A stretch of 64,000 bases of DNA from Nissolia schottii (lineage: Eukaryota > Streptophyta > Magnoliopsida > Fabales > Fabaceae), in contig QANU01015964.1 of assembly GCA_003254905.1 (NCBI GenBank), positions 964,713 through 1,028,712 of the forward strand, read 5' to 3'. Positions 22,401 to 35,700 of this stretch are shown piece after piece. A program made the position numbers and the translations under genes. The stretch's first letter is position 1; the number at the start of each line of letters is the position of its first letter. The notes beneath the pieces are model-generated. The model worked only from the letters and a program-made list of their open reading frames with translations, was not told the DNA's origin and did not search any database.

Positions 22401-25400
22401 TTTGTTGTTAAGTAATTATTAGTTTTGTATTTATATTGGGTCAAACATAATTTGTCGTATAGTTGTTGAAGAGCCACTCAATCTAATAGCATAAGGTGTT
22501 AAGCTATGGCTTGTGTGGATTTGATTTCTTTAACCTCAGTTATTGTAATTTCTTTGTCACAGTTTTTTGAGGCTTGACATTGTTCATATAACTGTGAACA
22601 ACACTTTTCAATGGATTGGTGGAGGTAAAAGTGAAATGAATGCAGTGCACTTGGAAACTTTGATGGTCCAGGTGAGATTGGTTTCTCATAAGATGGTTGA
22701 CTTGGTGGTAATAGAAGCTTGGTTAGAAAGGATCTTCAAATATAATGTTGGGAGTAGGAGTTTCTTGTCTGAAGTGATCACTTTGTTGTTTATGTTGTTT
22801 TGGTTTTTTTTTTTTTTTTTGGGATTAGTGTGTCCTGCATTTCAGTCAACTCATTTTTTTAATAAGACTGGTTTCTTGGGTGTAGGTCGAAGACATCAAC
22901 TTAAATGTTGGAACTGGAACCGAGATAGGCGAAAGCATAATTCAAGGTGTGAATGGGCTATCTGTGATTATTAATAGGTCACTTCGAGATTTATTTCACC
23001 AATTTCCAAGTACTGAAGTTATAGTCAAGGTAATATATATTTCTTTCCTTGGGAATGGGATCTTAATTGCCAACCTTTCAAACATTATTGTTAGGGTTTT
23101 TCCTTCGGTACTCAAGCTTCTATGCAGGTATCGACCTCCTAATATTTGAACGGTTGTGATTCATTCACAAATTTTAAACAATAAACAATTTAAGTTAGTG
23201 GGACATGTGGCGATATCTTAAATGCCATGGTATCGATACCCTTGAATTTTGTAGGGTACCGGAGTAAACCCCTATTGTTATTATTTCCTTTATTTTCCTC
23301 TTTCATTATGATGTGATATTTCTATCAGCTTGCTCTTTGTTAGAGTCTCACATTATTAAGGCAAAAGGGCTAGATAACCTTTAAGCTTCTTCTCAACAGC
23401 TTAAGCTTTTAGAAGAGATGGTTCTTAACACTCTTCTTATGATGTGCTTGTTGGATGTTGTGGTTCTACAGATTGAAGAGTTGAAAGCAGCAGTGTCAAA
23501 TAAAGAATATCAGATTATTACCGAGTGTGCTGTATCTAACTTTTCTGAGGATGCACATATTCCCCCATCACTGAATCAATATTCCTCCATGACATCAAAT
23601 GATGCCACTGGAGATATTGTCCCTGAGGTTACGGATGTTCTTGATTCAAGGACTACGAGTGTTGAAGCCTCTATTATGCTGAAAATTTCTGTGTCCATTA
23701 ATCTGGTTGAACTGAGCTTATATACGGGAGTAACCAGAGATGCATCTCTGGCCACTGTACAGGTACCGCATTCTCTTTGTTAATGAATATATTTTGAATT
23801 GCAGATTGGGGTTTTCTGCTTTTTTTCAATTCCTTGGAATCTAAGTTGATAACGAAAAGGATCTTGAAAAATCTTTGGTTCTATTTCAACATAAACAAAA
23901 TGTAGTCTTCGACCAGAAGACTACATTTGGTCCCTGTTTTGAAAAGGACCTTATTTGGTTCTGCATCTGATCAGTGGAACCAAGTCCCCTTCATCCTCAA
24001 TACAGGCATCGTATTAACTCACCATTATCGTCCTGAAATCATTTCCACTCAAATCCAGATAGCTTTTTTGGCCCCATCATAATTTTCTAGTCTTCTCCTT
24101 GGTCCTAATAACACTATGAAACTCAAATAAAATTGCTGAAGTTGCATTGTTGGTTTAGGAAAGAGAACAAGTTTCTTATGTGAAAAAAAGGGGTAATAGA
24201 GGTTGGGATGTGGGCTTATTTAACAGTAAAACTAGGAGGTAAGCATTTTCTAGTTGAAGCTAGACAGGCAAAATTGCTTTAAAGCAATACACTGAATCAA
24301 AGAAGCAGTCAAATAAAAAGGAAATCAATCTTCATATGGCTCAGCTCTTTTTTTTCTCTTGTGCAGGTCAGTGGTGCATGGCTGCTGTACAAGTCCAGTA
24401 CAGCTGGAAAAGGATTCCTCTCTGCAACTCTGCAAGGTTTCAGTGTGTTTGATGATCGTGAGGGTGTTGAAAAAGAATTTCGGTTAGCAATAGGAAAGCC
24501 TGAGAATGTTGGTGCCAGTCCTCTAAATGCTTTTTCTCACCATCAAAATCAGGACTCAGTGAATAGTAGCGTAGTAAAGGAGAATAATTCTGAACCCGTT
24601 CCAACAATGCTAATTGTTGATGTGAAATTTGATCAGGACTCAACATTTGTTTCTGTGTGTGTCCAGAGACCTCAGTTGCTGGTTGCATTAGATTTTCTTC
24701 TTGCTGTAGTTGAGTTTTTCGTTCCAACAGTCAGCAGTATGCTATCATATGAAGAACACAGAATGCCTCACATGCTGGAAGCTATCGTTATGGACCAGTC
24801 AATCTACAAGCAACCTTGTGCTGAATTCTCCCTCTCTCCTCAAAAGCCTTTAATAGTTGATGATGAAAGTTTTGATCATTTCATTTATGATGGTGACGGT
24901 GGAATCTTGTATCTAAAAGATAGACAGGGTTTTAATCTCACTGAAGCTAGCTCAGAGGCTTTAATATATGTTGGAAGTGGGAAGAAGTTGCAATTCAGAA
25001 ATGTTGTTATTAAGGTCTCATTGTCTCCTTTTATCAGATTTCTATAAGAACAGTTACTTTATGAATCGAAGATCCAAGTGTATGCAAAAAAAAAAAAAAA
25101 TTATTGCTTTGGTTTTCTTTTTGCAGGGTGGACAGCACCTGGATTCTTGTGTTTATCTTGGCGCAAATAGTAGCTATTCGGCTTTAAAGGATGACAATGT
25201 CAACTTGGAAGGATTAGAAGAAAGTTCTCAGCAAAGTTCTTTGAGAGGGAGCATTGATGAAGCGCCACGTCAGAGTAATGCAGTCAGCAACTCCAGAGAG
25301 TTGAGAATTGAGCTTCAGGTTAAGTGATGCTGCTGTTAACTACTTGTGCACTTATTTGTTTGTGTTTGTGTGTATCTTTACTTCCAATTACCTGAGGCTG

Positions 25401-28400
25401 AAATTTTATACCAACATTAATTAGCGAATGTGATAATTATCGTCTGCGGCTGATGAAGTAGGGATAAGTATACCCGAGCTTGGTATTTTCTGATATAGCT
25501 AGGAATTATGTTTTTGTTAGACTCACAGGTGCATCGGGGGACAGGATGAGATTACTAGAATGTTCACGTTAATGGGCAGCAGGAATAGCATATCAAAATG
25601 TTAAGGTGGCAGTGAGAGAATGAGGAGAGGGCGTGGATTTGTTAGAGGTGGGAGGGGTGAATTCAGTTAGAGGAAGAATAAAAGGGAGGGAGAGGGAATG
25701 GGGGAGGCTTGTCAAGGAAAATTATGCAGGAAGGTGTTGGAGCTCAACATACCAACATATCTGAGAGAGATACCTCTAAAAAGATCTTGAACTTTACAGC
25801 AGGTGGAGGCCAAACTTCTAATATTATCCAAAAGGACTTTCTTGTTCAATATACAGTCATTAAAATGCGAGAATTATGTTCCCACCTAATACCCCAAATA
25901 ATGGCACAAACATCGCATTGTCACAAGGATTTGGCTTCCTTCCTTTTCCTGTAGCCAACAAAGCGAGTGTGGTCAGGAGAATATTGGCTTCCTTCCAAAT
26001 CTCACCAACAATTTTGAATAGAAAAATTCATAAAGGGTCAGCCACATAGCAATGCAAAAACAGGTGATTAATAGACTCATAGCTCGAACCACATATTACA
26101 CACATCAGGGTAAATAACCCTATGTGGCCTTCGAATGTGCAACATATCATTGGTATTAATTATGTTAAGAACATATGGAGTCACGAATGACTTCTCAATA
26201 GTTATAGGACTGCACCAAAAGGTCGGATGCCTATAGATCTTGGGTGTGCTTACTTCAATATCCAAGAACTTGTACGTCTGTGCATTTTTTTTTTAAAATT
26301 TATTTATTTATTTATTTTTTTAGATGACATAGTTGTAGTTTGAGAGTTAAGAGAGAAAATAAAGGGAAAGTCAGAGTTGTGTAGACAAACTTTAGAAGCT
26401 CGTGGATTTCTTTGTAGAAGTAAGATTAAGTACATGGAATATAAGTTACAGCAAAAGGTGTGATAATGTCAACTTACAAGTTATGTGGTTTAGTACCTTG
26501 AGTCAGTCTTCCAAAATAACAAGGAAATAGATTGAGATGTAAATCATAGAATTCAAGCTGGTAACAAAATGGAGGTGTGCTTCTGGTGTTGTCTGTGTTA
26601 GGAAAGTACCGCTTAAGCTTAAGGAGAAATTCTATAGCACAACCATAAGACATGCAATATTGTATGAGACAAAATGTTGGGTAGTGAAAAACCAAATAGA
26701 GTGAACACAAAAACCTGCTCAATGCTATATAGATGAGGATATTGTGATGGTGACTGGACACACAATATACTTACAAATTAGGAATGAATTGAATGTATTA
26801 TTGAGAAAGTAGGGGTGGGTACCTATGAAAAGATGGTAGGATCCTGTCTTAGGTGGTATGGTCATGTGATAAGAAGACATGTAGGAGTCCTATTAAGAAG
26901 AGTAAATTAGACGAAAGGTAGCTCAATAGGTAGCAGTAGAGGAAAGTCCAAGAAAAATTATAAACAAAACCATTAAAACGTACATAAATTTGTATGGCTT
27001 CTCTGGAGACATAGTTTATGATTGGACTAAATACTTAGTTTGATGCATGTAGTCTGTTAAGAGTAAAACATGTCTTGATCTTCATCTTTTCCTATGCAAC
27101 ACTAACCACATGACTAAATTACATTCAGCAATGTGTTTTATTCTTTACATAGCCAATCCAACCTAGTGGGAAAAAGGCTTCACTGTTGTTGTCCTTGTTA
27201 TGAAAAACCAATCTGCTTCTTTCGTTCAGTTGGAATTGAATTCCAGACCATTTGGGCAAAGAGGCTAGATGTCATGTCAGGGCCAATGCAATATATAGTC
27301 GTAAAAGTATAAACTGCTAAGATCAGGATGAAGGAGGGCTTTTCTTCTTTTTTTCTTAAGGTCTCTACTAATGTGCTTGTATTGTGGTTGTTGAAGCCTT
27401 TCTTCATGAATATTTATTTGTTAGGTTCACAAAGTTTGTATTCAGATGCTTATGTTGAATAGCTCGTTGCTTGCTGCTGCTTCGTTTCTAGTTTGCTGCT
27501 GATTATCTTGTTTGAAGGAGATTTAACTTGAGTCTGGTCTTTTTTTGTAAGACTTTCGGATTTGAAATTGTAAAGCAGTAACTCATTAACCCAAATTTTG
27601 CAGTGCTAGCGTTTTTAATCATTATGTCGTATGTTGCATCATTTCCATATAATATGCCTCCAAGACTTTCTTACAAACAACTCATAATGGGTGTGATTTT
27701 TATGCTTCTTATTAATGCGCATGTTGTACGATGTGATCGTGATATCTCTTTGCAGGCCGTTGGCCCAGAGCTTACCTTCTACAATACATCAAAAGATGTC
27801 GGGGAGTTATTAAACCTGTCAAATAAACTTCTACTTGCACAATTGGATGCATTTTCCAGGTGAGTTCCTCTTTCCTCAATGGTACACTTGTTTTAATACT
27901 ATATCACACCTTTGCTTCCAATTTCACCATTTTGACATACTATTTTTACTTTGCAATTTTTTTAATCTAGGGAACAATGCTATATGCTGCATATATGTTT
28001 TGCAATATTAATCTTCAGATATGATGCATGATCATGTTTTTGCTGTTATTCTTCATTATTCCTTCAAATTATTGTCATTGGGATTATTTTGGGGAATATG
28101 AATATGTTTTCAGTGTGAACAACTTATGTATTATCATAGGTTTCTTTCTTTGTATATGCTTTGCGTTGAGTATGTGTGCATGTCCTTAATTTATGTTTGA
28201 GTCTTTCAGAAGTCTTCTGTTTCTTCTGTTAAAACTCTCTTTCTCTCTCTATCTCTCTGTTGTTTTGAAATTTACCTCAAGGAAACCAATAATGTGGCAT
28301 TGGCTGACATGTGATATATTTTTTTTTCCTTTACAAGGATTGTTTTGAAGGGAAACAACACTGAGATGAGTGCGGACGTCCTTGGTTTGACTATGGAGAG

Positions 28401-29670
28401 TAATGGAATCAGGATTCTGGAGCCATTTGATACCTCTTTGAAGTATTCAAATGCTTCTGGGATGACCAATGTACATTTGTCCGTTTCAGATATTTTCATG
28501 AATTTCACATTCAGTATCTTGAGACTATTTCTGGCTGTGGAGGATGATATTTTAGCATTTTTAAGGATGACATCAAAGAAAATGACAATTGTTTGCTCCC
28601 ACTTTGACAAAGTTGGAACTGTAAAAAGTATGTTGATATTTTCTATTTTGTCTGTATTTTTGATAAAAACATTGAGAATGTGTAACCAAGTAAAATTTTT
28701 TTGGATGATGCAGATTCTCATACTGATCAAACTTATGCATTTTGGAGGCCTCATGCCCCTCCTGGTTTTGCTGTACTTGGTGACTACCTGACACCAATGT
28801 TAGTCAAATTCTTAATACTTCTTTTTAAGGCAGATGCTCCCCCCCCCTCTCTCTCCCCTCTCACTTGAATGTTAACATGTTGTGTTTCGACAACAGAGAC
28901 AAGCCACCAACAAAAGGAGTTCTTGCAGTAAATACCAATTCAATGAAAGTTAAGAAACCCATTAGTTTCAGATTGATTTGGCCACCTTTAACTTCTGCTG
29001 GCAGCCAAGAAATAGGCAATTCTGAATTGTCTTGGAAAACTGAGGATGATGAAAATGGCTACTGTTCTATTTGGTTCCCTGAAGCTCCTAAGGGTTATGT
29101 TGCACTAGGCTGTGTAGTTAATCGTGGACGAACACCGCCTCCTTTATCTTCTGCCTTTTGCATCCCGTTTTCTTCAGTATCCCGGTGTTCATTGAGGGAT
29201 TGTATCACAATTGGCACCACTGATATGTAAGTGGAATTTTCTATTGAGAGTCTTCTGTAACTTGTAAGTACGGGTTACAATTTTATATTTTAAACTACCA
29301 TACTTCTAATTTAGTGTAAATGTTAGTGCCTTCGGCTAGGGATATATCTGATAATGACTTCAACATGATCGTTATGCTTGACTGCTTAGTGCTTACATTA
29401 CACTAGCATCACTTCTGAAAGAAGGAACTAATTGCCTCGAATTGTTGCAGTTGCACTTAGAGAATTTGTTGTGATTGTTGATCAGATATAAGTTCATTGT
29501 TTTCAGGATGAAAACTTTCAGATACTAGGTGTAGTCAGCATCCTATTTTACATACACTTTGCATTTGGAATAACCATGCAGCTGCAGTGTATAAGACATC
29601 TCTATAAATATATGTAACTCTTGCAATGATATACTTCAATCAATAAAATTTCGGAACTTCAGTTCTGAAA

Positions 29671-29702
<32 letters not shown>

Positions 29703-32700
29703 ATATTTCTTTGACTTTCATACTCACCAAACACACTAACAAAAACGAAGATTGTTTGTGTCTTGAGTGCAGATGCTCATCCTGTGTGACATTCTGGCGA
29801 GTGGATAATTCTGTTGGCACTTTCTTGCCCGCAGATCCTATTACACTTAGTTTGATGAGTAAAGCATACGAATTGTATTGTATTAAATATGATTTCCTGA
29901 AACCGTCTCCAGCAGCATTAAGTAGTATGGATTCCCGTGCTCCTTCCCATGGGCATCAAACCTCACAGTTTGAGCAGTCTGCTGAAGCAAGTTCTAATAG
30001 GCGTTTTGAGCCTGTCGCCAGCTTTCAGTTAATATGGTGGAATCAGGGTTCACACTCAAGAAAGAGGTTATCCATATGGCGTCCAGTTGTCCCTACAGGA
30101 ATGATATATTTTGGGGATATAGCTGTTAAAGGGTGTGTATTTCACGATTAAGTGCTCTTTCTTTTAATCTTGTTTTTTACTATTAATAGTGAACTGGTGT
30201 GGTCTTCTGCTTTTTAGGTATGAGCCTCCAAACTCCTGCATTGTTGTTCATGATTCCAGTGATGAGAATATTTGTAGAACCCCCTTAGATTTTCAACTTG
30301 TTGGACAAATAAAAAAGCAGAGGGGAATGGAAAGTATATCATTTTGGCTTCCACAAGCTCCTCCTGGCTTTGTTTCCTTGGGTTGTGTTGCATCTAAAGG
30401 AAAACCAAAGCTAAATGAATTGAGCACATTAAGATGCATGCGAAGTGATTTGGTTGCAGGAGATGCTTTTTTGGAAGATAGTATATGGGATACATCTGAT
30501 GTCAAGCATGCAACAGAGCCATTTAGCATATGGGTTGTTGGTAATGAGTTGGGTACATTTATTGTCCGTGGTGGTTTCAAAAGACCCCCAAGAAGGTTCG
30601 CTTTGAAGCTTGCAGATTCTAGGGTGCCAAGTGGCTCAGATGTCACAGTCATTGATGCTGGAATTGGAACCTTCTCAACAGCACTCTTTGATGACTACAG
30701 TGGTTTGGTGAGAATAAAACACTCAGTTTGTAGCTTTGGGTAGAATAGTAGTGGGTGCTAATCACCTAGGAGCTTAAGCTTTTAGGATCAATGGTTGGTC
30801 TTGTGTATTTTTTTTTTTTTTAATATTGATGATGATAATTGTCGCATGCTTTTTAGGTTTAATATTTAAACAAATTAACACGTTGATTTGATTGTTCTAT
30901 GCCAAATTTAGTTAATTGTTTGGTAAAATTGGAGGCAAGGAAGGGTAATGACACATGTATCTAGACCAACTCTTTGACTAGCTACTATAAAATTTCTGTT
31001 AAATTATTTCATCATATGTATTTTGGTGTGTCTCATTGGCCATTAAAAACAGGGTTATTCATTGTTATTTTGTGCTGTAATTAATGTCATTCTGGAACAG
31101 TACATCTTTTGAGTTTTGCTTAGTTTTATTTTTATTATTCTTAATATAATTTGTTTACGATAGGACATGGATTGGTTAGAGATATGGTTTATGATAAGAC
31201 ACAATGATGCTATCCAGAGCCGACATAACTCGGTTTGGTTATAGCTTGGTTGTTGTTTAGGATTATGTGAAGTTATGTAGTCTGTTGTCTGTTTCCTTTT
31301 CCTTTCCTTTCTCAATTTCTGTGTGAAATGGGGCCACATTAATACTTTCTCCACAACTGAATTCTTTGACATGCACAGTATCAATCTCCCCAAAATGTTT
31401 GGAGTTTGGACTTTAAAATTGACCAAGAAACTTAGACATTGCTTCAATAATGGTGTCTAAGTGTGAGTGATAGGTGTCAGACATCTTTCCCCTGCATTTC
31501 AGTTGTTATAATTATAAATAAGCCATATTTAAGTTTTGGGAAAAATATAATGTTGGACACAAGATGTGAGCCTCTTTCCATAGCAGTTTAGATTATACCG
31601 ACCTTCTGTTTTCTGCATGCCAACCTGAAATTTTAATATGAAGATTATCAGGGATTTGAAGACTATGTAATACATGAAATTCAATGCTATGTCCTAGCTT
31701 TTGATTTGTGGTACTTGACATGACTAATCACTGATTTCTGTTACTCGATGAAATATAATTATTATAACGTTCTATACTATCTGTATTGACTACTTTTCTT
31801 TAAATTTGGCAGATGGTCCCCTTGTTTAATATATCTATGAGTGGAATAACATTTAGTTTGCATGGAAGGACTGAGTATCTGAATTGCACTGTTAGTTTCT
31901 CTTTGGCCGCTAGGTCATATAATGATAAGTATGAAGCCTGGGAGCCTCTTGTTGAGCCAGTAGATGGATTTTTAAGGTAAACTGTTCTGTGTTTCTTAAT
32001 TATTCAATTCTAGCACTACATGTTGCCTTCACGCTACAGTGGTTTGCCACAGGTGATGAAAATTGTGATTAATAAATTTCCTTTTTCTTTAAAATATTAT
32101 AATAAAAGGTCCTGGATCAGCTATCCTCTTCATTGCAGCTCTTAATAGTTAGGACCTGGAATGTTTCATGGTTATGGAGATACAGACATTACCTAAAGAG
32201 ATGCACAGGAAATTTTGTGGCAATCAATTAAGCATAGGGAGGCCAAAAAGTCTCTAAATTTGTTGAGAACTTCATTTTGGAAGCTTCAAATTGCTGGAAT
32301 AACCTGAAATTTGGATTTAGGAGACCTACTTTGGTGTATCTGAGTGGAAAATAATGCCAAAGTTATTAATGAATGATTTCTTTTCGACTGTAGAGTTTAT
32401 TTGAAACAGAATTACACTTTGGTTTCCCTATGGTGCTTTACATCGTCGTCTGTTTCATGGTGTGTTGTTATTTGACAAAATGGGATTGGCATGCGTTGTT
32501 TCATGATTTATTCATTTAGGGTTCAGTTCAGTATTTTTGGTTCCTTTGAAAGGGGTCTTTTTCCACTTTTGTACTCCTTCCATATAATAAAATTGGCTTA
32601 ATGTTTCTGTTTTGGACGATATTTCATCCTCACCTTGTTGTAGTTTAGTTTTCCTCTTTTCCCTCCTTTAAAGTTACTTTTCCAATAAAAAAAATTTGGT

Positions 32701-35700
32701 TGGAGAATAAAAAGAGAGGGGCTTTTGTTTTGTAATTTTGATTGGAGACTTTACCTCTTTCCATAATAATTACATTGTGATTTATTATTTTAATGATTGC
32801 TGTTTGAATGAAGTTTTCTTTTCTAAACTGCGCTGCTTACATGTACTAAAATTATAATATATTTCCAGTTTCTCTTCTTTGCCTAATCACAGCTACCTTT
32901 AGGTACCAATATGACCTCAACGCCCCGGGTGCAGCCTCTCAATTACGTTTAACTTCAACTCGAGATCTGAATTTAAATGTTTCAGTTTCTAATGCTAATA
33001 TGATCATTCAAGCTTATGCAAGCTGGAACAACCTTAGCAATGCTCATGAATCTTATAAAAATAGAGTAAATTTCCTCTAACCTCTCACATTTCAGCTTCT
33101 TTAAGGCAGTTGTTCCCATTGTATGTTACGTTCACATCTAATGTGTTTTTTCCTTCTTTTTTTTTTTTTTTTTTTTGGGGTGGGGGGGTGATATCTAACA
33201 GGATGTGTTTTCTCCAACTTCTGGTGGCAGCTCTATCACTGACACTCTCCACAAGAGAAACTATTATATAATCCCACAAAACAAACTTGGGCAGGATATT
33301 TTTATCCGTGCTACTGAAGCTAGGGGTCTCCAAAATATAATAAGGATGCCTTCTGGGGATATGAAGGCCGTGAAAGTTCCTGTGTTGAAAAATATGCTAG
33401 ATTCTCACTTGAAGGGCCAATTTTGCCGAAAGATTAGAACAATGGTGACAGTCATCTTAGCAGCAGCACAGGTATGGTTTTGGTTCTTTTTGTGGCATAC
33501 TATTTATATTTTATTTGGAATTATTTAGCAGAGTCTTTTGGACCTTCAATACTGCTCAATGCTTGTTGTTCAATAACCTGCAAATATTTTATATTTCTAA
33601 TGCAGTTTCCCAGCGTGGAAGGTTCAGATTCCCAGCAATATACAGTGGCTGTCCACCTATCTCCTAATCGGAGCCTCCCTACTGATGCATCAGTACATCA
33701 ACAGAGTGCACGCACATGTGGAAGAAGGGCTCATCATTTATTGCATTCAAATCTTGAGTTTGTCAAGTGGAATGAGATGTTTTTCTTCAGAGTTGATTCC
33801 CTGGTACTTGATAGTTATCATTAGTTGCTCTACTTACTCAAGGTCATTCGTGTTGGAACTCGCTACTCATTCATTTTTGCATTTCCTAATTGCTAAACTC
33901 ATTTGGAATAGGTTAATTGAATTGGATATTGTGGTGTTGAATGTGTTCTCAGAATTTGGATGTGTTTAACTAATTTTAGAGATCATGGCTTGAGTAAGGC
34001 CAAGAAAGTTTTGTGGCTATGTTGTTTATATGATCTGATTTGGTGCATTTGACTGGAGCATAATGGTTTGGCATTCAAGAATTATATGGTCCCAGATTGG
34101 ATCGGACTAACTTCACGGCTATGGTTTCTGTGATTGCTGAGATGTATTTTGTCACTATTTGCTTTAATTTCTAATTATTCCCATTATTTGTTGGAATTCG
34201 GTACTACCCTCAAGGGGTGTAAGGTAAAGAGTGGTTAATTTAGTTGGATAAGTAGTTAATTGCATCATTCCCTGTAAGTTGTTAATTTGTGGTTAATAGT
34301 ATGTACATGGTCGATTAATCCAGTTTGACTATTGGCTACTAATGTATGGATAGTGCAAAATATAATCCATTCGTTAAGGACTTAAAGGAGGAATGCCTAC
34401 TGGCTGAAAGTATTGTAGTGTTCAAAATACTTACTCTTGAATATTTGCATTGTAGTGTTAGCTCTCAATTTCTTTTTTAGATGGACCAAAAGTAATATTT
34501 TTATTTATTTATTTCGACAGAGCGATTAATGTTTAATTGATCTAGCTTTCTTGGCTGCTGCTACTATCCAACCAAAGTTGGATTTTTTCAACTCTGTGCT
34601 GACTAAGATAAGGTTATGTTCAACGTTCAAAATGTTTTGCAACTCAATGTAAAATAAGATTTTGATGTTATCTTGTTCAAATTTTATGTGATTTAGTTCA
34701 TGGAGCATCTAATGTTATTGTAAGGGGATCAGACGGAGAACCCTCACTTCTGTGCATTTGCAACAGAGTAACACTGTATTTCCCCGTGTTATTTGCAATT
34801 CGAAATAGTCTATGCACATCTGTTAGTGCAAGTGCGCTGTTCAAAAGTACAGTAATTAAATGATGGGTTGTTAATCCAAACACATACCAGGCATCTCTTT
34901 AATAACTAGCTTATGATGGTTTTTATTTATTTATTTTTTGGTGGTGCGTGAATTAGCTTCTTAACCACTCAACTGGTTGGCTATTTTCTACTGCCAGTCT
35001 CCATTTTGGTTTCCCTGTTTAGTAATTAACATCCAACTTGGCTTCTATACATTTTTTTTACAGGATAACTACTCTCTGGAATTAATTGTGACAGATATGA
35101 GCAAAGGTAATTCCTTGAAGTTCCAACCAGACCTAAGTGGCATAAACTGCTGATAAATTGTTATGAACCATCTCTCACAAAAAGTTAAGCACATAAAATG
35201 GGTTTATTATATTATTAAACAAAGTGCAAACAAATTCATTAAGTTTCACCTTGCTTAAAGATATGGCCAAGATAACCCTTACAAGAGCTTGGGCAACTCT
35301 CCCCCTTGAGTTAGTTTTTAGGGTTGTGTTGGGCCCATTCAATTCTAAGACGATTTCAAAATCTATCCTCTGTTTAATATTGGGTCACTTGCAAATGTCC
35401 AATCTTGCAAACTTTACACTTTAGATGTTCAATCCTGGGCATGGGGAGGGGGAGGGGGATGTCAAGTCCCACTTGTTTAAGGATACGCCCATGATAGCCT
35501 ATATAAGAGTTTGGGCAACCATGTCTCCTTGAGCTAGCTTTTGGGGTTGAGGAAGGCTCACTAAATTCCAAGAAAATTTAATACCAGTTCAGATGTCTGC
35601 AGTAGGATACAGATTTGGAATTCAATGATGTTATGTGGATTTTATTTGGTATTGGTGAAAGCACATGCCTTGTGTACTCTCTTTCTTATTTGATTCTTGT

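Larger units (their letters stand above)
19987..28627 (+). other. VPS13: VPS13 exons 22-34: middle groove region (aa 912-2005)
   Basis: Coding exons are 19987-20148, 20229-20303, 20379-20873, 20954-21427, 21986-22099, 22177-22361, 22563-22671, 22886-23029, 23472-23762, 24367-25014, 25127-25318, 27756-27859 and 28338-28627. The block opens with an acidic, Ser/Asp-rich linker (about 912-940) directly after the PH domain. It continues with repeating beta-rich groove modules containing VPS13 words such as [15 protein letters not shown] and [15 protein letters not shown]. The two largest uninterrupted exons here are 24 (495 bases) and 31 (648 bases). Intron 32 (25319-27755) carries LINE remnants of two families. 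I recognised nothing in intron 25 (21428-21985), intron 30 (23763-24366) or intron 33 (27860-28337). Confidence 0.9.

Noticed and set aside
28272-28754. 160-codon minus-strand frame
   Set aside because: It is the shadow of VPS13 exon 34 and its flanking intron; the + strand has the conserved protein.
30293-30652. 119-codon minus-strand frame
   Set aside because: It is antisense to VPS13 exon 38, which carries clear Vps62-type repeats on the + strand.
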